DNA of 64,000 nucleotides from Siphlonurus alternatus (lineage: Eukaryota; Arthropoda; Insecta; Ephemeroptera; Siphlonuridae): NCBI GenBank assembly GCA_949825025.1, contig OX463782.1, forward strand, positions 32,521,351 through 32,585,350, written 5' to 3'. Numbering within the stretch: position 1 is the first letter of the stretch; each line of letters opens with the position of its first letter. Of the stretch, positions 1 through 29,226 are shown one piece after another. The notes below the pieces were generated by a model that saw nothing but the letters and a program-made list of their open reading frames with translations, was not told where the DNA came from and did not search any database. A program made the translations under genes and the position numbers.

Positions 1-1293
1 CTAAAAAAAATCTTGAAAAAATGAAAATTCGAAATATTTGCAATAAAAAATCATGCCTGTTGTCCGTTGCTTCAAAATATCAGTCAATCAATTTATACCA
101 ACTCTGGTAGCAATGAATCAAAACATTTTAAAATTAATTGCATGTTTTAATACTTAACTTAATACTGTTTGTTTTTAAGGTTTAATAAACAATTATCTTA
201 ATAGTCGTGGGGCTCATGTTAACAGATTCGTTGCTTCCGCGATCTCGCTCTATATAATATTTCTATTTCCCAACAACGACATTTGAACAGATAAGACAAA
301 ATCTCGAACTATTGGCAAAGGCAGCCAAGCAAACGAGTCTGAGCCGAGATTACAAAAGTTTTAGTAGATTCATAGGCAATTTCACAAAACATATCTCTTT
401 CTACTGATAAAAAGATGTAATAAATTTGCATTTTTTTTTGCAAGATAAAACAGTTTTAAAAACAAAAGCTCACGTATTTAACAAAAAATATTTGCTATTT
501 TTTTTTAAATATAATCAGAGAAAAAATGAAATATTTTTGAATATATAAAAAATTAATTTGAAATATTTTTATTTCCAGCATATTTTCATTTTCGTTCATT
601 TCATTAACATAACGATGGGTTTTATTTTTAAAAAAGTTTCATAGCATTTCTCATTCATAAAACTTTTAATATCGAAACCAATATTTTATCCATTTTAATT
701 AAATATAAAAAAAAATGGAATATATTTTAATACGCTATTAAGTATTATAATATTGCCTGCGGAAAGAATGAAGTTAAATATATTTTTTTTATTTTATAAA
801 GACCTACATAATTATAGAGGATAAAAGTACGAAACTAAATTATCCTTTGGTTTTTACATTCAAATAGTAAAAGGTATAAAAGTTTTATAAAATGAGTCAT
901 TACTTTTTAATATGTATATTCCAACTTTAACAGAGAGACTTTGATGTCTAGAAAGAACTCTCATCTTTTGATGATATTTCCTTATATATAATATGACATA
1001 CATGTTTTAATTCATAATAAATAAAAATATTAAACATACACTCAAATGCACAAGAAACGCAATTATCTTCTCCATCAATATATTTCTCTTAAGTGAGTGA
1101 AATGAAACTCCTAAACACTTTTGTATAAACTCAAGTTTTGAGTGCAAAAAAAAAAGGTTTATTTTAAATGTTCTTTTTGAAGTATTTTAAAAAAAAGTGT
1201 CACTCTATATGCACTCAAGTATAACGAAATATTAATGGCAAGTTGCCAGAGAGGATTATTACCTTGCTTTATACGTCCTTCTTCTTGTTTCAG
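1..1293 (+). other. KCC intron, 3' part
   Basis: AT-rich, with many poly-T/A runs and no coding-like open frame. It ends in a good acceptor (tttcttcttgtttcag type) at 1293. I see no element or gene in it. Confidence 0.7.
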
Positions 1294-15712
<14,419 letters not shown>

Positions 15713-17512
15713 TCCCCCTGCAGCACACCACTCCCATCTCCCTGTCTGCTCTCTCTCTTCAGGCTTCTCAGCAGCAGCAGCAGCAGCGGCAGCAGGACTC
15801 TTACAAAGCTACTGTGTTAGCAGCTTACTTGTCGTCCCTGCAAAAACAAAAAAAGGAAAAAAAAAATTAATAATAATAATTAATAATATATCTTAAACAC
15901 AAACACCATCATATTCATACTATTGTATGAGTAAAACATTTTTTCATTCTTGACAAATTAACTAGAATATATTGTAGTTTAATATTATATATATAAAAAA
16001 AATCTTCGTTGTGTCTTCTCTTCCCCTCAAGATTAATTTCATTTCATCAGAATGATAAGAGAGTTAGTTGTTTACTGAGGGAGATTAAAAAAAAAATATA
16101 TAAAATTAGTTATGTTTTTACAAAATTAAGTGATGAATTTTAGTAAATCAAAAAATTAATTAAGCTTAGCTTAATATCATGTTTTTATATAATAATTTCT
16201 TTAAAAAAATATATATATATAATAGACAGTAAATTAAATATTAAACATGAATATTAAGTATAAAAATTTTAAAAAATATATAAATATTATATATTATATT
16301 TGGGTGTATGTATCCCATATTGGATTGTATCCATTAAAACAACAATGAAGAGAAATGCCAAAGTTCAATTATGAGGGATTGGAATGAATCTTATTATATA
16401 TATTGGTATGAAAAAAAAAAAGTATTGCTCACTTGTAGATTTTAAATGTGTTAGGAAGATAAGGGACATTGGACTAGAATTGAGGAGCACTTATGTGATT
16501 TTTGCTGTTGCAAACAAAACAGTGATCAAAATAGAACTAAAAAAAAAAAAAAAACCTTCACTATACCTACAATCGCGGCGGTATCAACTGCAAAAAAATA
16601 TATATAAATATCACTGACAATGTGATGCACCATTTTTTTTTGGTTTTTAAAAACACTAGGTCTATGGCCCTTATCCTCTAAGAGTCTAGTCAAAATATAT
16701 ATATATATAAACCAAATTAAAAAGTTAAATATTTCTTAACTCTGTGAGAACAAGAAATTATATAAAAAAATCTTCTAATAATTCATTAAATTTACTAATT
16801 ATAGCTCACTCTTAAAAAAAAAAACAGAATCAAAACATGCCAAAAATTCTATGATATATAATCTCTATCGATTGCTAATTAATATATATTGTTACACACT
16901 CTACACCTACTATCTTGTTATATTATAATTATTATAAATAATAAAAAAAAAATACATATAAAAATAAATATGTTGTAAGTGTATCTGAATGTTGTATTAC
17001 CCTATGTAATTGTTAATTATCACTTTGGGTTTTTATGAATTGGCTGTTACACAATATATTATTATTATTAGAAATTATTAAAAATGTTATATTAAAAATA
17101 CATTATAGATTTTTAATATTATGCATGGTATACTTTCTCAAAGTGATAGTAAAGAAACAAATTATTTAATTATAATCGTGTTTTTATTGTTTAGGTGCTA
17201 CATGTTGCTTAAATCGTATGTTAGATCGTCACAACTATCCAATTAATTAAAACATTTCATCTTGCAAGGTCCTTCAAGTATGATACATATTATATCTTCT
17301 GTTAAAAATTATATTATTAATTAATAATAATAATAATAATAATAAAGCTGGCCTCTTTTCTGCGATGAGTATTAGAGAATATTTATATGTGCTTAAATGT
17401 TAAAAAATTAGTTGTGATGATGAAATTATAAAGCCAAATTAGATAATAATTGGTGCCATAATTGCTTATAATTAGTCTTTGTTAGGCATTAAAAAAAGAA
17501 AGAATATATTAC

Positions 17513-17544
<32 letters not shown>

Positions 17545-18921
17545 TGTTTAAATAAATGTTTCCTATAGCAGCTTTCTATTGCTGTAAGATAATAATTGTT
17601 GTTTAAAATTAAAAATAATAAAAAAAAATCTCTATAATATATATATTTGCACTGCAGGCCAGTTAAGTTACTGTTGTACCAGCACCTTAAAAAAAAAAGT
17701 AAAAAAACTATTTGCAAGTGTGAATCTGAATTAAAGGTAGATAAATAATAATAATTAGATAATTTCTCAACTCATTTATTTCAATGTTTGTGTAATAAAA
17801 ACTTCTTTTTTTTTTTTTAAAAGAGTTGATGTTTTTAGATAATGATTTCTTAATAATATTTTTTTTTTTTGTTATTGTGTTTAAAAAAAAATAATAAACC
17901 TGTCGATATTTTTTTACACTTTTAATTAATGGCTATATTATAATTAAGCCAATGGAATTTTTATTTTGTATGACTGCATGTCCCTATATGTAACGTACAT
18001 AAGAGAGTGGAGATGAGGTAACTTCTCCAGCCGCCAATGTAAAAGCGCCACTGTTGTGTTGTTACACTTTTAATTATTGTCCAATCATCAACCCCCATCA
18101 AAACAATAAACATTATCTCTAGCCTCTTCGTTTTTAGTTGCACCATCTCCTTAATAATATTAATAAATATTTAAAAAAAACAAACAAGCAAATTGTAATA
18201 AAAAAAATCCAACAAAATTTTCTTTTATTTTCTGTATTGTTCTGTTATCTGTAATGAAAAATTTTAATATTAAAAAAAAAAAACTAAGGAAGTACACTAA
18301 TTTAAAATGTTTAATTTATTATTTTTATAATATCCATTAACTTATTATTTTTCTAATAATCTAAAATATCGATAGAAAGAAGAAAGAAACTTTAAAAAAC
18401 TTTTTTTTTGTGCGTATAATATAAATTACAGTTTGTATACAGTAATAATACTGCATAATTTAATATTTATCCAATAGTAAACTTTTAAACCAAAATAAGC
18501 AAATTAATTATTTGTTTAAACCATGTCAAATAGTGCGTATAATTTTAAATTTATTCTAAACATTTGTTTTTGAATTAAATTACTAATTAACTCATAGTTG
18601 GTCTTTAAATCGACATTAAATTTCACTATGGTTGCAGCAGAAGAGTATAATTTATTATAAAAGTTGAACCATGCAATACCTCCTAGGATATCGAAAAAGA
18701 ACATGTAGTTCCTTTTAGTTCTGGCTTTGGTATTACAAGTTCGTTAAACAATTATATTCCTATATCTTATTCATTACCTAATTTATCGGATTCATTTTCA
18801 TTCTGTTTAATTAATTCGATGACAGTAAACTATAGCGCTTAATTCTGCAATAAAATGTAATAATGTCGCAGCTAGGTCATTATATATGCATGTATATTTA
18901 CAAAATGCAGTAAGTATAAAA
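15713..18921 (+). other. KCC 3' UTR and downstream AT-rich sequence
   Basis: Very AT-rich, with many An/Tn and (AAT)n runs. A CAG-repeat patch lies just after the stop at about 15772-15795. Several AATAAA-type signals occur (for example near 17342 and 17893), so the mRNA end cannot be fixed. No coding-like frame on either strand. Confidence 0.6.
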
Positions 18922-18923
18922 TA

Positions 18924-19242
18924 ATGGAGTACCGACCTCAAAATTTTTTATTGCAGAAATGGATAGAGGGTGCAAAGTTATGCTACTCTGATTTTTTTCA
19001 GATTTTTTTGGGACCGGAAAGTATTGCTAAAATTTTTTGGCGAGGTCGGGTTCGAATCCACGTCCCTTTTGGGTCCTATCTTTTATTAAGAGAGGCGGCA
19101 AGAGGCAGCACTTTTTCTGTACTTTCAATAATTTTTAAAAAATATTTGCCGGGCTCTAAAAAATCTGAAAAAAATCAGAGTAGCATAACTTTGCATCCTC
19201 TATCCATTTCTGCAATAAAAAATTTTGAGTTCGGTACTTCAT
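18924..19242. mobile_element. TA-target palindromic MITE (copy 3)
   Basis: Arms atggagtaccgacctcaaaa ... inverse, with the shared tgcagaaatggatagagggt block. The central loop has lost TGACGTCA but keeps ctatcttttattaagag. Left flank is TA, right flank TT, consistent with a worn TA duplication. Confidence 0.85.
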
Positions 19243-19278
19243 TTAACATTATTTATCAAATAATTTTACCATATTAGG

Positions 19279-19392
19279 GTGTCTCCATAAGGCCAAGATG
19301 TTAAAAAAAAATAGTGGGTAAATGCCGATATTGCCCTTGTTAAATCCAACATTTCAAGGAGGGGGGTGGCGCAGCCCCTGAATCCACACCTG
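19279..19392. mobile_element. Truncated relic of the hAT-type MITE
   Basis: Shares ctccataaggcca, gggtaaatgcc(g/t)atattgccc, tgttaaatcca and a terminal cctgaatccacacctg with the intact copy at 11999-12166. The left end is missing, and it lies 36 bp from MITE copy 3. Confidence 0.75.
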
Positions 19393-20467
19393 GGTATAGT
19401 CGTATAGTACTGCAAATATATTCTTTTCAAAATTCAAAAGTTCTTTCGTTCTTTCATTCACTAGCATGGATCACGTATTTCTATATTGATAAAAATCGAC
19501 ATGCGATAACTTTCAATCGCACTTTTTATTATTACTTCATGAAGCAAATACAATAATTAAAGTAGAAATAATTTACTGTAAAGCGCTCGTCATTCTTCCT
19601 AAATTGGAAATACGCAGTTTAATAGCGACGATGACATTAAATTATTACTTAATTACGTTTATTACGTACTTTAATTGTTAAGTATATTTAGAACTAAATA
19701 TAAAACTGAGAACTGAGGCAATGTTATTTATAGTTGAGAAAAAAGTTTGCGGTTTTTAAAACTGCGCAATTTATATTTATAATGATATAATAATAATATC
19801 ATCTGCTAATATTATATTGTAGTGGTTTTGAAATATAATCATAATTAAGTTAATGAAAGACCATGAATCCATAATAATTACTATTATATATGAAAACAAT
19901 ATGTTAATGAAGCGAGAGTTAATTACTGTGCATACAACATTTTTTTTAACTTACCGATGCAGGGTAAAGTATAGCTTAAAAGAATTTGAAACATGCAAAT
20001 CACTTTCCGGCCAAAAGTAACATAAGAAAGGATAGGTTGGAGAAATTATGTCAATAAATGATTCACAAAACTTTTTGATTGTATCAGTTATGCCACCCTT
20101 CGTGCTTGCAAGTACAGAGTTTTGCCTACTTTACAGGCTCATAGGAAGTTGCGTAACTTGAAATTTGGCAACCTCTGCAAGATTTTTTTTTTTTTTTAAC
20201 GTAAAAACGTACTTCGTAAACTTCTCATTCCGAAGGTCTATTTTAGCAAGAAAAATAAACAGAAAGAAAATATCAATAAAAATATTTCGTAATAAATGAA
20301 ATATTATTAAAATCAAAATTAAGTTATAAATAACAAATTCAATTTATATTTTTAAATAATTATATTTCATCACTTTTCACTTTAGCGCTACGTAATTTTA
20401 AGCAAATAGAAAAGAAGTTTATAACAAACGATCTAAAAATTTGTAGACCTTATATTAGAGCTCTTTC
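19393..20467. other. Intergenic AT-rich stretch
   Basis: Between the hAT MITE relic and the putative TP53INP promoter. No open frame with exon-like composition and no repeat that I can recognise. Confidence 0.6.
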
Positions 20468-20616
20468 TATTGGTGGACTTGGACCAATAAGGAGCTAGCA
20501 TTACTGACGTCACACACAGCTGCCATTTCGTCCGAGGCTGCTTGTTGTTGAACGAAGAGAAGGGTTTCCAACGGGCTTAGTAACAAGAAGACTGAGATCT
20601 CAAAACCTCATACACA
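20468..20616 (+). promoter_or_regulatory. Probable promoter and non-coding first exon, likely of the TP53INP gene
   Basis: A GC-richer island in AT-rich DNA. It has an inverted CCAAT box (attgg, 20470) and a direct one (ccaat, 20483), then a perfect CRE TGACGTCA at 20505-20512. About 100 bp further on lies a consensus donor (gtaagt at 20617). No ATG-led coding frame of note. The first coding exon of TP53INP at 33745 starts just after an acceptor (gatacag), so it needs an upstream non-coding exon on this strand, and this is the best candidate. Linking the two over 13 kb is inference. Confidence 0.5.
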
Positions 20617-22166
20617 GTAAGTGCTAGACCCTAGGATGGAAATATAATAACAAATATATATATTTACCATTTCTTTGTTAATATTAATTAAGTAATTGAA
20701 AACAAGTCAGCTGGCCTAATGTTTATTTCTGACTTTGACGTTTCTGTTGAGGTCAGAAACAGCTGATTGTCAAGGTCGCTAATGTCAAAATTAAAAAGAA
20801 AATATTAAATAGATAGCTTTAAAAATAAATAACTAAACATAATGCATTACAATTTAATCAATTCGTTTCTCAAATTTGAGTTGCAAACTGATGTAAAATT
20901 AATTGCGCTGTGTGCTTTATGACGCTTCAACCTGTGCGCAACTTTTTCTAAAAAGGCTCCGAGGCAAGACCCATTTTCTTTGCAAGTTGTCCCAGGCATC
21001 AGCAGGCTAGCTCTATAGCTCCTAATGTTTACGCGTAGTTCAATGACATCAATAACGGGAGAAATTATGATTTATACAAATAATATGTTATTTTAATATT
21101 ATTTTAGCTATATATGAATTTAGTATGTCAACTTTTGACCTAATATACTGCCAGTGTCATTATTATAATTTTCTAAATTTTGAATGGAAAATATTATAAT
21201 TCTCTTTCTCTTCATCCTCTTTTCATAAAAAAATTGAGTTTTTCATATAACAAGGAAATTTAGAAATGTTGACAAAATGTAACAAACGGAAGAGTGTGGT
21301 TGTAACGCTCTCTTTTTTTCTAATCACGCAGTATTTTTTTTTGTGATAATATATATTATTCCAGGTAGCAACAAAAACGTTTCTCAAACCTTTTTTTTTT
21401 TTGCGTAACCTAATTTTACTATAAATGAGCGAAAAATTTAAAAATATATATATTTTTATTATTTGTTGTATGCGTTCGTGCATATACGTACATACAGTAC
21501 ATAAATATTGTGAAACATCTGTACGTGCTTCTGCTCTTAAAAAAAAAAAAAAAAAAAAGGAAATAAGACTCCCAGGAAAATATTGAGCGGTATATACTGC
21601 AGCGGAAATATATATATATATAAGCGAACTTGCAGTGCATGCAATTTTATTACAAAACTAGGAAAAAAAAGTAGTACACGTTTACTTATTATTAATATTG
21701 CAAACCGAAGTATTCGAAGCATAGCAAAAAAGGTAAAAAATTAAATAACCTGATGGAAACTTGGAAGACATACCAGTTCTGATGAGAGAAAATGTTTTTA
21801 AATTGACCTTTCGCATGCACTTTAACATGGTTTGTCTGACCTCTGTACTGCTTGTAATGCAACTCGTTATGTAGAAAGAAAATTTCTCTTCCTTATAAAT
21901 TAACTTTAAATTTCCAATTACTATAATTAAATTCATTTAAACTTTTTTTTATTATTTACATAATATACACCAGTCTAATAAATAACATAAAGATTGAATA
22001 AAAAAAAATTATCTGACCTGACACAATTAAAATTAATGCCTACACGTTTGACCCCGAAAATTTTAACTATAGATATTGTCCTTGAGTATATAATTCTATT
22101 TTTAAAAGTAGACTTGTCTAATTATTGTGTCTATGAGGGTACATAATGCAGAATATGCAACTGCAG

Positions 22167-22174
22167 TGACGTCA
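22167..22174. promoter_or_regulatory. CRE/ATF-type octamer TGACGTCA
   Basis: Perfect palindromic CRE in a GC-richer patch (followed by gcgcctcgtgcatgcgctga). One of four in the 14 kb upstream of the TP53INP coding exons that are not inside a recognisable transposon. Confidence 0.5.
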
Positions 22175-23565
22175 TAATTGCGCCTCGTGCATGCGCTGAC
22201 CACATCTCGTTCAAATCATTATAGAAACATAACATACACCTCGGGATGTATCGAACGTTATCTCTTCTTGTTCTTTTGTTAGAGCTGCAGATTTATTATT
22301 ATAAGGGAGATAAGAACCTCCACCAGTTTAATATCAAACACAACAATTTTAAGGTCCTCACACTTTTATTTCATTGGTGACGTCCACAAAGAGGGACGTT
22401 TCTACTTTCATGAAGTGTAGTCGACGAGTGAAAGGGCGTACGTACTTTTTCAACCTTGTACAGAGAGTAAATATTGAGCAATAACTTGTAATTTTCTAAA
22501 GGTTACTCAATTATAAATTGTTTTTTACCTTTTACGGTATTTAAATAATACAATTGTAACGTAATCTTGTATATAAGGCGTACTGTTTTAATTTTTAATT
22601 TTAATCTATGCTTCAATTGTTTTCTAAGAACTGGAAAATTTGAATTTAAACATGCAGCACCTTTTTTCTTTCTTTTTATTGATTGCAGTATATTTTAAAA
22701 AGAGCTCCACTACGTTTATACAGTATATTACAGACTAACAGTATATATTATTTTTCTATTAGTTGTTTAATTATTTATTACATTTACTGCTCCATTTATT
22801 AAATATAACTTGTACTTTTAATAAACATTATACTCTGATATACAATGTAATATGTATGAAATTAATCTTTATAATAATATAATACGGTCAAGAGTATAAA
22901 GTTGCATTTAATCATTAGATCAGTATATATTTGCTGTAAATAATATACCTAATGAATAAAATAAATATCCATAATATTAAATTACCATAATAATTCTCAT
23001 GATATACGATATTAACTCGTGAATAAAATCGCTTACTGTTACAGATGGCTTAATTTGAATTGCATGCACGCTTTGTGTGTATCTCTGTACAGTATAATAT
23101 AAGAGAAGCCAAGCATGACCCGGAAACGGAAGTTAGCGTACAAACACAACATATTATATGCCTTGTATAGCTTGCAAAATACACTGTCGCTTATAAATTA
23201 GAATAAAAGTTACACTGTTAGCGACAACTTATCTAAATAGCCCTACTTTTTTTTTTACACTGCATGTATATACCTTGTAGAATTTACTAAAAGCAGGTGC
23301 TAACTGAGTGATATGTAAAAACAATATGACCTATGTTACTGTTATATTATGTTTATTGATATTAATATTAATTACTATACCAGCATATACTTTTATTTTG
23401 TTATTGCGAATTTTATCAAACAAAAATGTGTATTTTTTTTAAATAACAAAATGAAATTAAGTTCCCAATCTAATCCTAATCTTATGTTATTTTTAAGTTC
23501 CAAACATAATTATTAGTATCAATATCTTTGTACCTCTATGTTGTATTATGTACAGCCACATGAGG

Positions 23566-23568
23566 AAA

Positions 23569-23643
<75 letters not shown>

Positions 23644-23645
23644 AT
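23566..23645. repeat. (AAAT)n microsatellite
   Basis: About 20 perfect tetranucleotide copies. Confidence 0.95.
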
Positions 23646-24720
23646 ATTTGTTACAACAGTGAAAACAAAAATAATGTTAATTAAAAATTAACATTATAAT
23701 TAATTAATGTCATACCTTTAAGATAAAGATCTCGTTGATAAATTTCTATGGTTTATACAGTGAGCCTGGCTATGGCTCAAAACCTCACTTGGTTTACGTT
23801 ATGTTAGGACGATCTAAACAGTGTTAAATAGACGGAGGCGGTTTCTATTCCTAGCAGTTAAGTCAGCTGACTCGAAACTGTTTATGTTGTACTTGTGTTG
23901 CTGTTCATTGTCCTTCCTTCACACCCCACCGAGTCCAACCTAAACCTTGTACGTTGAAAATTATACCATATAGTTATCCAGTTATTTAAACCGAGGGAGT
24001 TCTCAATTAGTAATACCTCAGTTTATAATATTTCTCAAATCACACCCACTGAAAAATACTAACTTTTGCTGTTGATCTGTTCTCGTGCCAAAATACAAAC
24101 TGTTGCGTCAAAGAAGATTCCTAGCTATGTGTACAATACTTGCATAATAACAAAAATGTCGTATTTTTTTATGTTAAATATGGAACCTGCAATAAAATGT
24201 ACAAATTGGCATGAAATGAATGTAAAAGATAAACATATATATGAGACATGTTGAAATAATTTTGTTTGTGTAATTGTTTTGAAATGAGAAAAGTATGAAT
24301 CCAATTTATCTTATTTTAATTACGATGTCTTTTAATTAACTCAAATTATTTTTTCAATAAACTAAATTAATGTTTTGATAAACCTCAACATGCGCCATGT
24401 ATACTTCGAATTATTATAATTTTTTTTAATTAATTCGTGGAAACACTTTTGTGTTCCACTGCGTTCATTGACTCAACATTGAAACAATATACTGTAGTGT
24501 TTCCTCGCGTGCTATCACGAACAAATATTATTATTCTATTTACTAAAAAATATTATAAACTTGAAAGGCTACTTTATTATCTTGTTTGGTTTCATAAAAA
24601 AAAAAAAAAAAATCGAACAGGATGATCTATACTTTTTTTTTAAAGGTTTCTTCGAAATATTATACCTCGACTTTTTATTTAAGCAATACGTAGTTATAAA
24701 TACTACGCAATGATTTCTTA

Positions 24721-24728
24721 TGACGTCA
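24721..24728. promoter_or_regulatory. CRE/ATF-type octamer TGACGTCA
   Basis: Perfect CRE (tatgacgtcactgcgtgcg). A GC-box-like ccacgccccc lies 270 bp downstream at about 25005. Confidence 0.5.
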
Positions 24729-25639
24729 CTGCGTGCGAAGTTCCAGTTGGGTCCAGAAATGAGTATAAACATACAAATTTTCTTGGCTATCTCGCGTCGT
24801 ATTCATTCGACCGATATTCACCGTCGAAGAGATTACACACTCTCAAATGAAAAATTTTGAGATTTTGACCCTTGAGAATCAAGACGTGGAGGTATACGTC
24901 ATCAAGGCCACTGCAAGTAAGCCACCCCAACAACCGAATTCTCCACCACCACGCAGCAAAGTGTGTGACGCACATCTGCTGCTGTTTTAACTCACGCGTT
25001 CACTAGCCACGCCCCCTTGGAGGGTCGTGCGTCTCCAAAAATTTTACCGTATTTTTCTATTCTGAGATTTTGTTGCTTGGACACTCGTGTAAGGTTAAAA
25101 TAATTCATAACATACAGCGTTAGATTTGCTGTAATCAACACTCTAGCTTGTAATTAATTACGAGCAAGTTTTAATAACTCTTCATATAATATAGACGTGA
25201 TATAATTTATTTTCACTTTTTATTATATAATATTCGAATCCCTGAGGCAAGTAATAATAACTTGTTTGAAAGATCGTATTACTTTACATTTAAACGACTC
25301 GAAATCAACTCGGCTATATTTTATTTTTATCTCACTCTCGGCTTTAATTATCACTTCATTTGAAATTAATTATTATAATTAAAAACTACTTGAATGTTAA
25401 AATATTGTTCGAAGTAAAAATATTCTCGAAACCAAATTCTCACATTAGGTCTATTATTCATGAATCAATAATTAAATGAACCTTCGGTAACATACGGAAA
25501 ATTCAATAATTATCATCTAGCTGTAATGGATACTTTTTATTATTATTATTATTTTTTTGTTTTGTTTAGAAGGATACAACCTTATGCGATTGGAGTTCGA
25601 GGTGCATGGGGTAATGAGTATAATACATATTATATAACT

Positions 25640-25789
25640 AGGGATAAAAGGGAGCGAAAGGATGTGGCAACGGCTTATTACGCGTCCCATAGCATTCGCC
25701 GAGGTGAGACTGAGGGAACCGTAGAAAACCTCAGTCAGGATGTACACCTTTACTCTTTATCAATGGACGAAAGTTTGGGGAACCACACA
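25640..25789 (+). repeat. Dispersed repeat fragment, also at 49592-49740
   Basis: About 150 bp shared with the second copy, including gaggtgagactgagggaacc, gtagaaaacctcagtcagga and atcaatggac. Similarity ends raggedly, as in old retroelement fragments. The family is not recognised. Confidence 0.7.
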
Positions 25790-28700
25790 TGCATAAGTGA
25801 ATCACTACACTGGGTGAAAAGCAAGATAAATTTGCCTCAGCAACGTAATTTTTGCTTAAAACGTACCTGTTTATGAACTAGAAGTATACGTAATGTTACC
25901 GTGTTAATTAGAGATAAGATGATGAAAAATTATGACGAATCGAAGATAAAACAAAAATAAAACCGATTGTAAATGGTGGTACTATCCCGAGTAGTTCTCT
26001 GTAGCATCTCGTGATCTCCTGACCCAGCATCCCAAGGTCATGGACCCAGCGCGCAGCCGCCAGACAAGCTGCTGACAGCGGACGCAGCTGTTGCACCTGA
26101 GCTCGCTAGCCCAGACCAACACTGCAATTTTTTTTAAAACCAACACAATAAGCATTCACCTGACAAAAATTTACATAATAATATTCTTATTTAGAAGCGA
26201 TGAACTGGATATAAAAGATGTAAAAAAAATATATATATATTATGAAACAGGTTTTAAGTTTTTTTGTATGTTAAAAACAGCTGTATCATGTATAATTTTC
26301 ATACTATTGAATAGAAAGGTTAGTTGTTATTCGTTGAAATAAATAATTGCATATGCACTTCAAAAGCAAATCTCTGCTGGCGATATGCAATCTATTAATA
26401 AACATTAATTAGCTGAAAATTATATAGCTCGTGTCACTGCATGTAACGGGGCAAATTACACAGTCAAGTCCATTAAATTAGTACATACAATTTTCTACGC
26501 ATTTAATACTGCATGTTATTGCAGCGTTGTCAATATACAGAAACGGCAAAAACTAAATTTTATTAAACGCTAATTATAACACAATTGATATTTTTAATAT
26601 TAGTTTATACTGTACAGTAAAACTCCATGGATTTAGACTCTGAATTTTTATAAGTGACTGTACGAAATTTTTTAGTGTGGAGTGAAAGGATGAGAAAAGC
26701 AGAAGGCGTCGTTTGGGACGATCTAGCATGTAGAGGAGAGGTTATTTTGGTTCGCCAGATATTCGCTTAATCTTCCGCAACTCTTTCTGTTGAAGAACAT
26801 AACGACTTCTGGTCGTGCATTGATCCTTGACTAAGTTTTTTGTTTAGGGTCGAAATAATGGTGGATAGTTCGCATCACATTTTTTTGTATAATATAATGT
26901 CTATTTTGTGTAAAGTTTTGAAGGGAAAGAATATCAATTCGCAGTTTATTTATCGTATTCTTACTTCTGTATTTTATAATATATATAATTATATATAATT
27001 ATATAAATTTATTTATTGTACCGTCTCAACATAAAAATATGTTTACGTTGTATTTGTATAATTATTTAAAAATTACAACATTTTATTTCTACATGATATT
27101 TTATGTACAATACTTTATATTTATGTGATATCACTTAATATAATATATGAAGTAATTAAATAATGTTCGTATTTGTCGTCTTTATTTGTAAACGTCATAC
27201 AATATATAGAGTATAAGAGTAAAAAAAGTTAAAAAGTAATAAAAAAAAGTTGATTTGGCTGCCGTCCACTAAAGTAATTGCGTCCATCCGCCTGCGATAA
27301 AAAATAAATTATTATTATGACGCCCAAGTGATGTGAAGTTTCGAAACACTCAAATTGTTACTCAAAAAGTTAGTTCATACTCGAGCAGGTTTGAACATGT
27401 CGTCTACGTCGGTGGGTCCATCAAGGTCATCTTCCCGTCTGCACGGCCGCGGGCTTGCGTGATCATTGTTTCACGATACTCGCCAGACATTTAAATCATT
27501 GCGTCACTTTTGTCTCGAGAATCGTTTTTAATTTTTTTTATCGAATCCGTTACTTCGGTGATTCCCAGTAAAATATAATATAATTACTATTGTAGGCTAC
27601 ATGCTGTCTAGATAATCTTGGATATCATCAGACAAATATAAAACCAACATCAAGTTTAAGAATATATTTCTTAGAAATTTAAGAAATTGCTTTTCAAGGA
27701 AAATATAAATTAATATTAAAGACAAGATAAGTGGTAGGTCTTTAAATGTCAGGAAGAGTGAAGTTAGCATGAAATAATTATCAACTTTACTGCGTGATGT
27801 AAAACAATTTGCATTGAGAAAAAATTAGTAAAAAGTGTTATACAATTAAGAGCGTCTGTCATTCATATAATTAAACGTTGAATAGACAGAAACGATGAGT
27901 TTATTAAAGTATACTTTTATTCAATGTAAATACGCCGAGATTGCTTGAAAGCAGCACAAAGTTCATTAGTAAAAAAATATAAAAAGTATAATATATTTGA
28001 GTCCGTTGCACTTTCCGATAAATGAAGCGTCTACTATTACTAAATAATAAAATATATCATGCATATATAATATCATTATTATACTGATTGTATGAATGTA
28101 TATGCATACTATGCAGTACGTACAGTAAAGCAAAAAATCTGAACTTGCACTCTGAATTTGTTGCACGTCATCAGGATTAAACTGAAAGTATTTAAATGCT
28201 TCTTGAATTTACATTGTTAGCAGGACATTTTAATATATATTATTATAATAAATTTTTTATTGAACACAAAAACAGTGTACAGAATATATATATTATTATA
28301 ATAGATGTTTTCAAAAGCAATAACGACTAATTAAAACTATTACACAATTAACTTTGGACATTTTTGAAGTGGTTGGCTACTAATTCTATACTCTGATGGT
28401 AACAGAATAGAGATGAAGGTCTTTCATATGGACAGGTATAAAAATTGCTAAAAATATCCCCATCATACTACAATGTTACTAAATGTCCTCAAGATTGTGA
28501 CAATATAAGTTAATGGTGATATTGAAATTGATTGTAAATGTATGACTTTGTAGTTGAGTGGTGCTTATGAAATCCCCTCGCCGAACACACTCCTAAAATA
28601 AAGCATGATGACAGTGGGCTATTTCACTGGCCTTAGGCTCTCTAGGACGATGGCTTGATGCCAGAGAACAACATCTCTTTATGCTACAGCCAGCTGCTCT

Positions 28701-29226
28701 CTATAGTGAACATATCAGCTGGAGCCTGCGTGACTGTACCAAGAGTAGTTATTATGCAACTGCTATATTACCATATGACATAATAATAAAATTGTTTTGA
28801 CGTGCATCTATTAAGTTCATAGTTTTTCTATGTCAAAATGTACACTAACGTTATTTGAAATAATACTGACAATTTCAATACACGATAGTGTACATTTCGA
28901 ACATTACCCTTATCTGATATAAATTAAAATATAAATATGTAATTGCAGGAGAGACGTCTCAAGAAATTCAGTTTCCAAATAACTCCACAGACTGCACGAT
29001 AGAGCGTGAACATTTAGTCTGTGCTGAAGTGTAAAGAGAGAAAAAAAAAAAAAAAGTAACGACTTCTTTTTACAATGGAAAACAGTAAAAATGGGTGTGG
29101 CACATTTAAATTATGTTTATTTTTTTCTATAAAATAAATATGATGACCCTGCATATCGTTGTTGAAATTTCATTTAAACAGACGTTTTATCGATTTCAGA
29201 AAATAATTGTCAACCTTACTGACAAT

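Noticed and set aside
18924..19277. Apparent protein family shared by frames at 11241 and 18924 ([18 protein letters not shown])
   Set aside because: Both frames translate the same MITE arm; the similarity is of DNA, not of a gene.
25908..26096. Minus-strand frame MQQLRPLSAACLAAARWVHD... as a coding exon
   Set aside because: GC-rich and open, with an acceptor-like cag at its edge, but there is no consensus donor, no partner exon nearby and no family I recognise. Left as an unexplained GC-rich patch.
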